This document shows, one piece after another, positions 1 through 8,844 of a stretch of DNA of 64,000 bases (positions within the stretch are counted from its first letter, which is position 1; each line of letters begins with the position of its first letter). A model generated the notes under the pieces. That model did not search any database. It was not told the DNA's origin and worked only from the letters and a program-made list of their open reading frames with translations. The stretch lies in contig MKJV01000066.1 of assembly GCA_001942185.1 (NCBI GenBank), positions 62,001-126,000 on the forward strand. The letters run 5' to 3'. A program made the position numbers and the translations under genes. This DNA comes from Pseudonocardia sp. CNS-004. Lineage in GTDB: Bacteria; Actinomycetota; Actinomycetes; Mycobacteriales; Pseudonocardiaceae.

Positions 1-1008
1 GGACCACGGCCTTCACGCACCCGCGGTCCTGAAGGGCCGCCAGCGCATCGGCGTAGTCGTCGAGCGCGAAGGTGTGGGTGACGATCCCGTCCGCGGCGAC
101 CCGGCCGGTGCGCAGCGCCTGCAGCGCCCGGTCGAAACTGTACGCCTGGCTGAACGACCCCTTGATCACCAGCTCCCGGCGGAACACGTCGTAGGGCGAG
201 ACGGTGAGCCGATCGGCCTCGTCGGTCATGCCGTAGACGAACACGGTGCCGCCGTCGCGCGTGAGCGGCAGGCACTGCTCGAGCACACCGACGGCCCCGG
301 TGGCGTCGACGACCACGTCGAAGCCTCCGGGGCGAGCTTCCGCAGCCGTGCGGCGCCGGCGCCCGGGTCGGCCCGGTCGAGCTGCACCGTCTCGTCGGCG
401 CCGTGCCGGGCGGCGATCTCCAGCTTCGCGGCGGTCGGCGCGGCGACGGTGACCCGGTGGGCGCCGGAGTGGCGCAGCAGCTGGGCGAGCAACAGCCCGG
501 TGGGGCCTGCGCCGAAGACCAGCACGTCGCTGCCCGGCTGCAGGCCGAGCACGTCCAGGCCGTGCAGCACGCACGCCGTGGGCTCGGTGAGCACCGCGAC
601 CTCCGGCGCCAGGTCGTCGGCGGGATGGCACTTCCCGGCGGGCGCCACGATGTACTGCGCGAACCCGCCCGGCGCGTTGACGCCCTGCGCCACGAGCTCG
701 TTGCAGAACGCCGGGCGCGCCCGGCGGCAGCTGCTGCACATCCCGCAGGACTGCATGTTGTCCAGCACCACGCGCTGGCCCACCCGCAGCCGCGTGACGC
801 CCTCACCGACCTCGTCGACCTCGCCGACGATCTCGTGCCCGGGTGTCAGCGGGTAGACCGGGTCGAACTGGCCGTCGTGCAGGTGGGCGTCGGTGCCGCA
901 GATGCCCGCGAGCACCACCCGCAGCCGGACCTGGTCCGGCCCGGCGTGCGGATCAGGCACGTCGGTGACGGTGAAGCTGCGCGGCTGGTCGTAGACAACG
1001 GCCTTCAC
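1..1008 (-). CDS. Zinc-dependent medium-chain alcohol dehydrogenase, partial, one frameshift
   Basis: Zn/NAD(P)-dependent oxidation of an alcohol or polyol in the cytosol (family knowledge). The GTG start at 1008 gives MKAVVYDQ, followed by the catalytic-zinc segment GICGTDAH, a GHE motif, four structural-zinc cysteines in CGMCSSC and the following C, and the Rossmann motif GAGPTG. Near 327 one base is missing: the frame then continues with FDVVVDATGAVGVLEQ and runs to VKAVV at the window edge, where the last residues are cut off. The gene is divergent from the TetR regulator at 1104. Closest overall to the threonine/sorbitol dehydrogenase-like branch; the substrate cannot be told. Confidence 0.85.
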
Positions 1009-1103
1009 CCGGCGACCGTAGCACTTGTGGTTACAGGATCACAGGTATACCGAGCCCAGCCTGGCGCGCGGCACCCTCTGACCGCTCGTGTTAAATTCTG
1101 GCC
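1009..1103. promoter_or_regulatory. Divergent promoter region of the dehydrogenase and TetR gene
   Basis: The 95-bp gap separates two divergent starts. On the minus strand TATACC (about 1045-1050) would serve as a -10 element about 40 bases before the dehydrogenase GTG. It lies in the perfect palindrome GGTATACC (1044-1051), next to GGTTACAGGATCACAGG. This is a plausible binding site for the adjacent TetR regulator, from position and symmetry only. Confidence 0.35.
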
Positions 1104-1751
1104 ATGCGGCCAGAAGACAGGTCGGACGGTCAGAAGCGGACGTCCTTCATCGAGGAGGCGCGCCGCGCCCAGATCATCGAGTGCGCCGTCGAGGCCTTCG
1201 CCGAGCTGGGATACGCCAACACCTCACTGGCACGGATCGCCGAGCGCGCCGGCATCAGCAAGGGCGTGATCTCCTACCACTTCGCAGGCAAGACCGAGCT
1301 GATCGAGCAGATCGTCGATCACGTCTACCGCGACATCACGCAGTTCGTCCTGCCGCGGATGGAGGGGGAAGCCACCGCGACCGGCGCCCTGCGGGCGAAC
1401 ATCCGCGCGGTGGTCGAGTACATGCGGGGCCACCGCGACCAGCTGCTCGCTCTCGGCGAGATCTTCAACAACGTCCGCACCTCCGACGGGCGACGGCGCT
1501 ACGGAGTCGCCTTCAACGAGCCGATCTACGAGGCCCGGGAAGAGCTGTTCCGCCGCGGTCAGCAGTCCGGCGAGCTCCGCTCGTTCGACCCGCGCGTGAT
1601 GGCCGTGACCGTGCAGGCCGCGATCGACGAGATGTTCGCCTACTGGGTGGCCTACCCCGACCACGACCTGACAGCGCACGCGGACGAGCTGGCCGACCTG
1701 TTCGAGCACGCCACCCGTGCCGAGCGCCCTCGAGGAACGGCAGGCCGATGA
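1104..1751 (+). CDS. TetR/AcrR family transcriptional regulator
   Basis: Ligand-responsive DNA-binding repressor of 215 residues. The helix-turn-helix lies at about residues 20-65 (IIECAVEAFAELGY, then SLARIAERAGISKG and VISYHFAGKTELIEQI), and the C-terminal ligand domain follows with the length normal for the family. The ATG at 1104 is used because the homology starts just after it. Its TGA overlaps the ATG of the acyltransferase gene (ATGA at 1748-1751), so the two are probably co-transcribed. It may also control the divergent dehydrogenase. The ligand is unknown. Confidence 0.9.
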   Translation: MRPEDRSDGQKRTSFIEEARRAQIIECAVEAFAELGYANTSLARIAERAGISKGVISYHFAGKTELIEQIVDHVYRDITQFVLPRMEGEATATGALRANIRAVVEYMRGHRDQLLALGEIFNNVRTSDGRRRYGVAFNEPIYEAREELFRRGQQSGELRSFDPRVMAVTVQAAIDEMFAYWVAYPDHDLTAHADELADLFEHATRAERPRGTAGR

Positions 1752-2905
1752 CGCGACCCGTCAACCAGCCGACCGCGTCGGCCACCACCTACCCGCGGCT
1801 CCGCTACGTCGACAACCTGCGCACCGCCCTGACGGCGCTCGTCGTGATCCACCATGCCGCGCTCGGCTACAGCAACATCCCCGGCTGGTTCTACGTCGAG
1901 CCACCGACCGACTCCTCCGCAACGCTCCTGGACGTCCTGATCCTGCTGAACCAGGCGTTCTTCATGGGCGCCTTCTTCCTCATCTCGGCGCTCTTCGTGC
2001 CGGCCTCCTACGACCGCAAGGGCGCCGGGCGCTTCCTCGCCGAACGACTGCTGCGCCTGGGGGTCCCACTGCTGATCTGGCTGCTGGTGCTCCGTCCGCT
2101 GGCGACCGCCGGTGACTACATCGAGGCGAGGGGCGCCGCGATCCAGCAGGGCACCGAGCTGCCGTACTGGCAGTACTACGTGCTCTCGTTCTCGCCGGGT
2201 CCGATGTGGTTCGTCGAGGTGCTGCTCGTGTTCAGCGCGCTCTACGTCCTGTGGCGGCGCCTGACCGGCCAGGGCCGGCACACCGCGGGACCGGCTCCGG
2301 CTCCGGGCCGGGCGCCCGGTGCTGTCGCGATCATCGGGTTCACCGTCGTGCTGGCACTGGCGACCTACCTGTGGCGCATCGTCGTGCCGATGGACGTCCA
2401 GGTCGTCGGCCTACCCACACCCGCCTACCTGCCGCAGTACGCGGCGCTCTTCACCGTCGGACTGCTCGCGAGCAGGCGTGGCTGGCCGGCGGGTCTCTCC
2501 GCGACGGCCGGCCGGGCCGGTTTCGCCGCCGCGGCCGGAGCCGCGATGGCGATCGTCCTCGTCCTGAACTCCGACGGAGACGCGATCCTGGGCCACGGCA
2601 CATTTGCGTCCCTGATGATGGCGACATGCGAGCAGGCGCTCGCCGTCGGCCTCACCCTCGGCCTTCTCGTGCTGTTCCGGGATCGCCTCGACCACCAGGG
2701 ACCCCGCCGCCGGTTCCTCTCGGCGCACGCGTACACCGTCTACCTCGTCCACCCGCTCGTGCTGGTCGCCCTGGGCTACGCCCTCGGCGGCGTGCAGGCA
2801 CCCGCCGTGGCGAAGTTCGCGCTGCTGACCGTCCTCGCCGTGCCGCTGTGCTGGATGGCGGCGTTCCCGGTGCGCGCCCTGCCGGGGGCCCGGAAGGTCC
2901 TGTAG
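1748..2905 (+). CDS. Acyltransferase 3 family integral membrane protein
   Basis: Predicted membrane O-acyltransferase of 385 residues. The N-terminal signature LRYVDNLRTALTALVVIHHA, with the family R/K-x10-H pattern, precedes about ten hydrophobic segments; the conserved HAYTVYLVHPLVL segment is near the C-terminus. Such proteins acetylate or otherwise acylate sugars, peptidoglycan or secreted compounds at the membrane. The open frame extends further upstream, but the ATG overlapping the tetR stop gives the natural N-terminus. Coupling with the TetR gene suggests inducible modification or efflux-type detoxification; the acceptor is unknown. Confidence 0.85.
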   Translation: MTRPVNQPTASATTYPRLRYVDNLRTALTALVVIHHAALGYSNIPGWFYVEPPTDSSATLLDVLILLNQAFFMGAFFLISALFVPASYDRKGAGRFLAERLLRLGVPLLIWLLVLRPLATAGDYIEARGAAIQQGTELPYWQYYVLSFSPGPMWFVEVLLVFSALYVLWRRLTGQGRHTAGPAPAPGRAPGAVAIIGFTVVLALATYLWRIVVPMDVQVVGLPTPAYLPQYAALFTVGLLASRRGWPAGLSATAGRAGFAAAAGAAMAIVLVLNSDGDAILGHGTFASLMMATCEQALAVGLTLGLLVLFRDRLDHQGPRRRFLSAHAYTVYLVHPLVLVALGYALGGVQAPAVAKFALLTVLAVPLCWMAAFPVRALPGARKVL

Positions 2906-3150
2906 TCCTCGTGCGCAGAGGCAGGGGCAACCGGACGATGCCACCGGCATCGTCCGCGGCGGGTGAGACGCCACTGCAGAACCGTGCGCACCTGACCGGG
3001 CGAAGCCGCAGTCGCGGTAGGGGCGCCCGGGGCGGGGCCGGGTTGCGTCGGTCATCTCGTTCGCAACGGGCGAGGCCGGATGTGCCGGATGCGGGGCAGG
3101 ATCGCGGGGCTCGCGACGAGGGAGGACGGGGAGCCCGAGGAGGAGAGTGC

Positions 3151-3324
3151 CGTGTCCGGTCTCATGACCTCCGCGACGCCGGAGTCCGCTGCCGCGCCGT
3201 CGCACCGCCGGTCGCCGGCGGCGCCACTGCAGGAGTCGGATCGGCACAGCCTGAGGTCGCGAGGCGGTCGATGTGGCGCACCGTCGGCTTGGTCGCGCTC
3301 GGTCTGCTGATCGTTCTGCGATGA
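3151..3324 (+). pseudogene. Remnant of an HdeD-type membrane protein gene
   Basis: A well-placed GTG follows GAGGAGAGTGCC and reads VSGLMTSATPESAAAP, resembling the start VSGPQTPPTSASPQP of the intact HdeD-like gene at 10973 (minus). In another frame the end of the stretch reads WRTVGLVALGLLIVLR and stops by ATGA overlap at the antiporter start. That tail resembles WRRLGLVVFGLLTVVY, the first membrane helix of the HdeD-like protein. I read it as the two ends of a deleted, frameshifted hdeD copy directly upstream of the antiporter. The resemblance is short, so this is an inference. Confidence 0.4.
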
Positions 3325-4837
3325 CCGCGACCGGGCGAGGCGAGCGGGCTGTCCGCGATCCGTCGGTGACCGACGCGGTGGTCCCGCTCGCCGCACTGGT
3401 CGTGCTGATCGGCGGCTCGCTCGCCCTGTTCGGTCTGGACGCGCTCGACGGTCCGATCCAGGTGGCGCTGGTGCTGTGCGCGATGATCGCCGCCCTGGTG
3501 GTGCTGAAGAACGGGCACCGCTGGGAGGACGTCCAGGCCGCCGGCCGGCGCGCGGTCTCCTCGATCACCAGCGCGATCTTCATCCTGCTCGCCGTCGGCG
3601 CGCTGATCGGCACCTGGAACCTGTCGGGCACGATCCCGACGCTCGTCTACTACGGGATCCAGGTGCTCTCGCCCACCTGGTGCTACGCGGCGAGCGCGCT
3701 GATCTGCGGGATCATCGCGATGTCGATCGGCAGCTCGTGGACCACCGCGGGCACGATCGGCGTCGGACTGGTCGGCATCGCGGCGATGCTCGGCATCTCA
3801 CCGGGCATCACCGCCGGCGCGGTGATCTCGGGGGCCTACCTCGGCGACAAGCTCTCCCCGCTCTCGGAGACCACCGTCCTGACCGCCCAGCTCGTCAAGG
3901 TCGACGTCTACGAGCACATCAAGCGCCAGGCCTGGACCTCGGTGCCCGCCTTCGTGATCGGGTTCGTGCTGTTCCTGCTGATCGGGCTGATCTGGGGGCC
4001 CGCGGCGACCGACGTCGGCGACACCGGCAGCGAGCTGAACGCCCTCGGCGACATCTACTGGATCACCCCGCTGAATCTGCTGCCGCTGCTGTTGTTGGTC
4101 GTGCTGTCGGTCCGCAAGACCCCTGCCTCGCTCGCACTGATGGCCGCGGCGCTCTTCGCCGGCGCCTCGGGGTGTTCACCCAGTACCCGGTCATGCGCGA
4201 CTTCGTCGCCGATCCCGGCCTCGACCCGGTGCGCGCCGCCATCACCGCCGTGTGGCAGGCGATGGCGACCGGCTTCTCGATGGACTCCGGCATCGCCGAC
4301 ATCGACCAGCTGCTCTCCCGCGGCGGCATGGACAGCATGCTGCTCACCCTGTGGCTCATCATCGGCGCGGTCACGTTCGGCACCCTGCTCGAGGAGTTCG
4401 GGCTGATCGGCAGGCTGATCGATCCGATGATCCGGGCCGCGAAGGGCACCGGCAGGCTGTTCCTCACGGTCTTCGCCACCGCGTTCGGGCTCAACGTCGT
4501 CGCAGGCGACCAGTACATCGCCCTCGTCATGCCGGCCAAGGTCTACCGGGCCGAGTTCGCCAAACGCGGCCTGGCCCCCACGAACCTGTCCCGGCTCACC
4601 GCCGACAGCGGCACCGTCACCTCGCCGCTGGTGCCGTGGAACTCCTGCGGAGCGTTCATGGGCGCAGTGCTCGGCGTACCGACCCTGGTCTACCTGCCCT
4701 TCTGCTTCTTCAACATCGCCAGCCCGCTGCTGTCCGTCGTGTACGGCTTCACCGGCTTCCGGATCGAGAAGGTGGAACCGGCCGGCGGCGGCCCGACCGA
4801 CAGCGGATCGACTGACGGCGAACCGGCCGCGACGTGA
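3321..4837 (+). CDS. NhaC-type Na+/H+ antiporter, one frameshift
   Basis: Inner-membrane antiporter of about 505 residues once one missing base is allowed near 4170, where GCCTCGGGGTG probably lost a G. Many hydrophobic helices are present; the segments SIGSSWTTAGTIG, GAYLGDKLSPLSETT and, after the break, GLNVVAGDQYIALVMP and LTADSGTVTSPLVPWNSCGA are hallmarks of the NhaC family. It would exchange Na+ or a small organic cation for protons and aid pH homeostasis. The substrate could also be an amino acid or malate/lactate, as in some relatives. The start ATG overlaps the stop of the hdeD remnant. A deleted second copy lies at 10097-10330. Confidence 0.85.
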
Positions 4838-4850
4838 ACGGGATCCCACG

Positions 4851-5140
4851 ATGACCACGACCGAGCCCGAGGCCGTGAACCGCTGGGCCGCCGAGCTCGC
4901 CGACGCAGTCCAGCGCGCCGGCGGCGCCCGGGCACGCACGACCGGATCCCGCGCGAGGCCGTCGAACGCGCGCTCGCCGCGTCGAGCACCTCGGCACCGA
5001 CCGGCCCGGCCCTCCTCGGCTTCCTCCGCAGCCCTGTCACCTGGGTGGAGAGCGTCGTCGCGCCGGCCGCCGCCCTGCTCGCGCTCGGCCGGGCCGGGTT
5101 CACGACCCAACTCCACCAGGCGCCCGCTCGCCCGCCATGA
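4851..5140 (+). CDS. Small hypothetical protein, one frameshift
   Basis: Starts 13 bases after the antiporter stop: MTTTEPEAVNRWAAELADAV. After one missing base near 4930 it continues in another frame as RIPREAVERALAASS and GFLRSPVTWVESVVAPAAAL, ending at the TGA at 5138 that overlaps the ATG of the MscS-like remnant. If repaired it would be about 96 residues, with one hydrophobic stretch near the C-terminus. Coupling on both sides suggests it once belonged to an antiporter-channel operon. I do not recognise the family. Confidence 0.4.
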
Positions 5141-5460
5141 ACGTCGGCGCACCGCCCGACGCGTGCGGCCCGCGCACCCGCGTGGTCTGCGACTGGGTCT
5201 ACGAACGCACCGACGGCAACGCGGCCCTCGCAGCCCTCGCTGACTGGCTGGTCGGCCGGCCGTTGGCGATCGGTGCAGTACTCCTGGGCGCGTGGGTGCT
5301 GCGATGCCCTGCAACGGGTCCTCCTCGAGCGGATCGCACGGGCTTTCGACAGCAACGGCCTCGCCTCGGCGACCCGCCAACTGATCGTCCGAACACCCGG
5401 CGTCGGGTCCCGCCGGCCACCGCCCCGGCAGAACGGGCGTCGCCACCGCCCACGGCGTGA
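5137..5460 (+). pseudogene. N-terminal remnant of an MscS-type mechanosensitive channel
   Basis: The start MNVGAPPDACGPRTRVVCDW continues with VYERTDGNAALAALADWL and RPLAIGAVLLGAWVLR, the usual N-terminal region and first membrane helix of actinobacterial small-conductance channels. The frame then breaks: another frame supplies LLERIARAFDSNGLASATRQ, which fits the next helix. The pore helix and the soluble vestibule domain are absent. Downstream sequence up to the convergent YihY-type gene is unrecognisable, so this is a truncated gene rather than a simple indel. A complete channel would relieve hypo-osmotic pressure. Confidence 0.5.
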
Positions 5461-5559
5461 TGTCGGAACCGGTGGATACTCGATCGACAAGCACAGGGCG
5501 ACCAGGACGGCCTGGCCAACCACGTTTGTCGCCGCAGCCGAGTTCTGCTCGGCTCGCGA

Positions 5560-6660
5560 CTACTGCGGGACGCGGCGCATCATGGCGATGTGTCGTGGAG
5601 AACCGCGGCGGCTCTGGCGTAGCCGGGCGCCCACCAGGACACCGATGAGCAAAGAGCCGATCATCGCCACTGCAACACCGATGCCCGGCTCAGAGCGTGC
5701 CGGAGCTGCTGATGGTGCTGCGCTCGGAACCACGACCGGCGCCGAACCGGGTGCGGGCTCCTGGTTGCCTCGCACCGTGGCGGCCCACGCTGTCATGAAG
5801 AGTACGAACCGGGAGACGAGGTAGGCGAACACCAACAGCCCGAGCGACGTGCCGAAGATGGTCCCGCCCGGGGAGCCGGTGATTCCTCCCAGGTAGATCG
5901 TCAGCCCCTGCTTCAGCACCTCGAGGCCGATCGCACCGAGTAGGGCCGCCCGCGCCGCGCCCTGGATGCGCTGTCGTGTCCGGGGTAGGCGGGCGATGAT
6001 CCAGAAGAAGATCAGCCAGTCGGCCACGAGGCTCAGGAGCAGGCCGAAACCCGTACGGGTGAGCTGTGACCAGTCGGCGCCCTGCCACCCGAGCAGTCCG
6101 AGAACGGTTCCTCCCAGTCCCGTGCCGATGGCGCTGATGGCAAGAGAGCCGATCACAGCGATCCACAGGCCTGCGAGAGCGGCGACGTCGGAGAGCAGCC
6201 GCCGCGGCGAGGCCGGATTGCGCGGTGGGATCGTCCACTGCGCGGACACTGCTTCGCGGAGGTTGAACATCCACCAGGTGCCGGCCCACAGGGCCGCGAG
6301 CAGACCGATGCCCGCGACGGTGTTGCGTTGCGCGATGGCGGCGTCGACGACCGGTTCGATGGTGTCGGACAGTTCGGGCGGCACAGCGCGGGCGATGCCC
6401 GCATCGAGAGCGGCGAGCAGCGAGGGGTTGAGGGCGAGCACGTATCCGGCGGTTGCGTAGGCGATCATCAGCAGTGGAACCGCGTTGAGGATGCTGAAGA
6501 ATGTGATCGCGGCCGCGAAATGGTTCCCGTGCCGCTCGTGGTATCGGACGCCCGCACGCAGCAGGTGATCGATCCACTCGTGCCGGGCTCGTAGCCCGAC
6601 GACAGCTGCCTGTAGACGCGCCATTGACGAAGAGCGGCTCATCATCCTCCCCGCCTCCAT
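5560..6660 (-). CDS. YihY/BrkB (YhjD-like) family inner-membrane protein
   Basis: Integral membrane protein of about 366 residues. The family core is clear: YHERHGNHFAAAITFFSILN, LLAALWAGTWWMFNLREAVS, LRS-type loops and GSPGGTIFGTSLGLLVFAYL, with about six membrane helices and a basic C-terminal tail. Relatives include the YhjD putative lipid or solute exporters; the molecular function is unsettled. The start is uncertain, with ATGs at 6660, 6645, 6642 and 6624; a G-rich Shine-Dalgarno sequence lies right before 6645. It converges on the MscS remnant and sits in an envelope-stress neighbourhood. Confidence 0.85.
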   Translation of the reverse strand: MEAGRMMSRSSSMARLQAAVVGLRARHEWIDHLLRAGVRYHERHGNHFAAAITFFSILNAVPLLMIAYATAGYVLALNPSLLAALDAGIARAVPPELSDTIEPVVDAAIAQRNTVAGIGLLAALWAGTWWMFNLREAVSAQWTIPPRNPASPRRLLSDVAALAGLWIAVIGSLAISAIGTGLGGTVLGLLGWQGADWSQLTRTGFGLLLSLVADWLIFFWIIARLPRTRQRIQGAARAALLGAIGLEVLKQGLTIYLGGITGSPGGTIFGTSLGLLVFAYLVSRFVLFMTAWAATVRGNQEPAPGSAPVVVPSAAPSAAPARSEPGIGVAVAMIGSLLIGVLVGARLRQSRRGSPRHIAMMRRVPQ

Positions 6661-6808
6661 CTCGTTCACGCCGATCGGTCGGCGGCGGATCGGGACGGAG
6701 CACACCGATTCGCCGCCCAGGTCCATGACCGGGGCTTCGCCGCCGAGTGGGCCTGGGCCGCGAGCCGGGCGTGCACCACGAGTGCATGGTGGAGTGGTGT
6801 ACGGGCCA

Positions 6809-7264
6809 CTAGCTGGTTTCGGCGGAATCGTGCGTTCGACGCTTGCGCCCGCGGAGGCGCCGCAGCAGGAGATAGCCCACTACCGTCACAGCGGAGGTGA
6901 GTCCGATGGCGAGCCCGCGGCGCTCCTGAACCGCTCCCTTCACCGCTGGGGCTTTGTCCGAGGCGATCTCCCGGGCGTGCGTGACACCTGCGTGGACCTT
7001 CTCGGTGGCGGCGGTGCGCCTGTCGCGCAGCGCGTCCTTCACGGCGGGTGCTTTCTGTGAGGCGGCCTCCCGGGCGTGCGTGACGCGGGCATGAACCTTC
7101 TCGGTGGCGGCAGCGCCCTTCTCGCGCAGCCGAGTCGGCACGGTGCTGTGGCCGGCCGGCTTCTCGGCCGAGCCGGCGGTCCCTGCCGGTGTCGCAGCCG
7201 CGGGGGCATCGGACGGGTTGTCCTGCTGTACGGAGGTTGCGTTGGTGGAACGTGGATCGGTCAT
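6809..7264 (-). CDS. Ala/Lys-rich repeat protein with a C-terminal membrane anchor
   Basis: Hypothetical protein of 151 residues. A low-complexity N-terminus (residues 1-50) is followed by two near-identical repeats of about 32 residues (52-83 and 84-116) sharing TEKVHA-VTHARE-AS-KAPAVK. A hydrophobic helix (about 118-134, GLAIGLTSAVTVVGYLL) comes next, then an arginine-rich tail. The helical charged repeats resemble stress-induced or apolipoprotein-like proteins, possibly a coiled coil tethered under the membrane. The ATG at 7264 is chosen because the extension to 7372 lacks similarity to anything and has no clear ribosome site. Function unknown. Confidence 0.65.
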   Translation of the reverse strand: MTDPRSTNATSVQQDNPSDAPAAATPAGTAGSAEKPAGHSTVPTRLREKGAAATEKVHARVTHAREAASQKAPAVKDALRDRRTAATEKVHAGVTHAREIASDKAPAVKGAVQERRGLAIGLTSAVTVVGYLLLRRLRGRKRRTHDSAETS

Positions 7265-7313
7265 CGGGACACCGCGCCTTTCGAGGTTCGTGAGTGCAAG
7301 GTCGGGAAACGGG

Positions 7314-7472
7314 CTACCCCGGCGCTGTCGGAGTAACACGGGCTGCCCCGGTCGGGCGAAAGGCCCTGTCACCCCGGGGCGCCAGGACGTGGGAAGACCA
7401 GCCCGGTACGGGCGGCGCCCGGCACGCGGGTCCGGCCTGCGGGGGCGACGCCGGGCCGGCCGGACCGGACAC
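7314..7472 (-). pseudogene. Possible remnant of an HdeD-type gene start
   Basis: On the minus strand GAAGGAGTGCGCT precedes GTG, which reads VSGPAGPASPPQAGP. The ribosome site, start and first residues match the hdeD-like gene at 10973 (GGAGGAGTGCCGCC, VSGPQTPP). The upstream sequences also share patches such as CTCACCCC and CGGAGGA. No membrane helix follows, and the frame ends at 7314 in unrelated sequence. It may be a third copy of the hdeD leader joined to other DNA. The match is short. Confidence 0.2.
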
Positions 7473-7805
7473 AGCGCACTCCTTCAACTGCTCCGCCGCA
7501 TGGCCGTCCCGCAGGGATTCCCGCGTCGTCCTGTTCGGCCCACGCGGCTTCCTCCGAATGGGGTGAGACGCGACCCGCGCCGCCCACCAGCCATGCCTGA
7601 CTGCGACCTTCGGCCCGTCTGTCAGCCCGGAGCAGCCGTCCCGATGGGCAGCCGAACTCACGCGGCGGCGGTTTTCGCGCCCGCGTTCTCCCGGCGCAGG
7701 ACCCCGGCGAGGAACTCGCCGGGGTTGTCGGGGAATCCGATGTGCAGATCAGAGCTCTGGTCGTCCGCACGGCGGCATCGACCGGACCTGGCTGCGGCGA
7801 CGGGG
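7473..7805. other. Intergenic stretch without a recognisable gene
   Basis: About 330 bases between the possible hdeD remnant and the end of the HtrA-type gene. Open frames cross it on both strands, but none shows codon bias, a ribosome site or a recognisable domain. Near 7567 it holds a sequence resembling the upstream region of the hdeD-like gene. No terminator with a T run was seen. Confidence 0.4.
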
Positions 7806-8844
7806 TCACTGGCTGAAGGCGGGACGGTCGGTGAGGGTGAGCTGGGTCGTGCGTTCCTGGCCACCGGGTCCGCGGACAGTGATGTTGATCGTGTCGCCGG
7901 GGTTGCGGCGGCGCAGCGTGCCGAGGAATTCCTCAGGCCGCCGGGTCGGTTCGGCGTCGACGGCCAGGATGAGATCGCCGGGCTGCAGGCCGGCGTTCGC
8001 GGCGGGCCCGCCGGCGACGATGGCGGCGACGATGACCCCGTCGGTGCCGGGGAGGTCGAGCTGGGCGGCGATCTGGGGGGGTGATCTGGGTGGGTTCGAG
8101 CCCGGCGAAGGCGTGCCGGGCGCGTCCAGTGGTGCGCAACTGTTCGGCAACGTCGACGGCGGTGGCGGCAGGAATGGCGAAGCCGATGGACACCGCTCCG
8201 GCCTGTGGCGGAATGTAGGCCTCGCTGATCCCGATCACTTCGCCGCGGGCGTTGACGAGGGCGCCGCCGCTGTTGCCCGGGCTGATCGGGGCATCGGTCT
8301 GGATCAGGTCGACGAGGGCCTGGGTCTCCGCGGCGGTGCCGGGGATCTCGCGGTGGAGCCCGGAGACGACACCGGCGGTGACGCTGTTCTCGAAGCCCAG
8401 TGGGCTGCCGATCGCGATGGCGAGCTCACCCACCACTGGTAGCTCGCTCCGGAATCGGGCCACCGGCAGATCGCGACGGTCGGTCCGCACCAGAGCCAGG
8501 TCGGTGATGACATCGACCGCCTGGACCGTGCCGGGGTGGCGCCGGCCGTCGGCGAAGCCGAGCTGCACGGTGGACGCACCGCGCACGACGTGCTCGTTGG
8601 TGAGGACGAGCCCGTCGGCGGTGTAGACGACGCCGCTGCCATTGCCGCCGCTCGTGAGGACCTTGACCACGCTCGGCATGAGCTCTGCCGACGCGGCGGG
8701 TACGTCGGCCAGGCTGCCGGCGGGCGCAGGAGCGGGCACGGCCGGAGAGCTCGGCGTGGGTGCCGTCGGTTCCACCGGCGGAGCCGTGCAGGATGCGGCG
8801 AGGAACAGCGCCACCAGCCCGGCGGCCTTAGTGGTCGACGGCAT
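7806..8844 (-). CDS. HtrA/DegP-type trypsin-like serine protease lipoprotein with PDZ domain, one frameshift
   Basis: Envelope quality-control protease of about 345 residues. A signal peptide ends in a lipobox (LAASC), followed by a Pro/Ala linker. The protease domain has catalytic His in TNEHVV, Asp in DLALV and Ser in GNSGGAL. A PDZ domain follows ([28 protein letters not shown]). The frame breaks at a run of seven C (minus strand, about 8078-8084): six C would read ITPPQIA and join the two parts, so an extra base is likely. The start lies 17 bases inside the end of the arginine deiminase gene, so the two are probably co-transcribed. Confidence 0.85.

Noticed and set aside
226..1269. Long plus-strand frames opposite the alcohol dehydrogenase (74-856, 403-1269)
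   Set aside because: They mirror the codon pattern of the real minus-strand gene, have Arg/Pro/Ser-rich composition and no recognisable domain.
7104..8084. Plus-strand 326-codon frame over the HtrA-type gene end
   Set aside because: It is antisense to the PDZ domain and the repeat protein, with no domain of its own.
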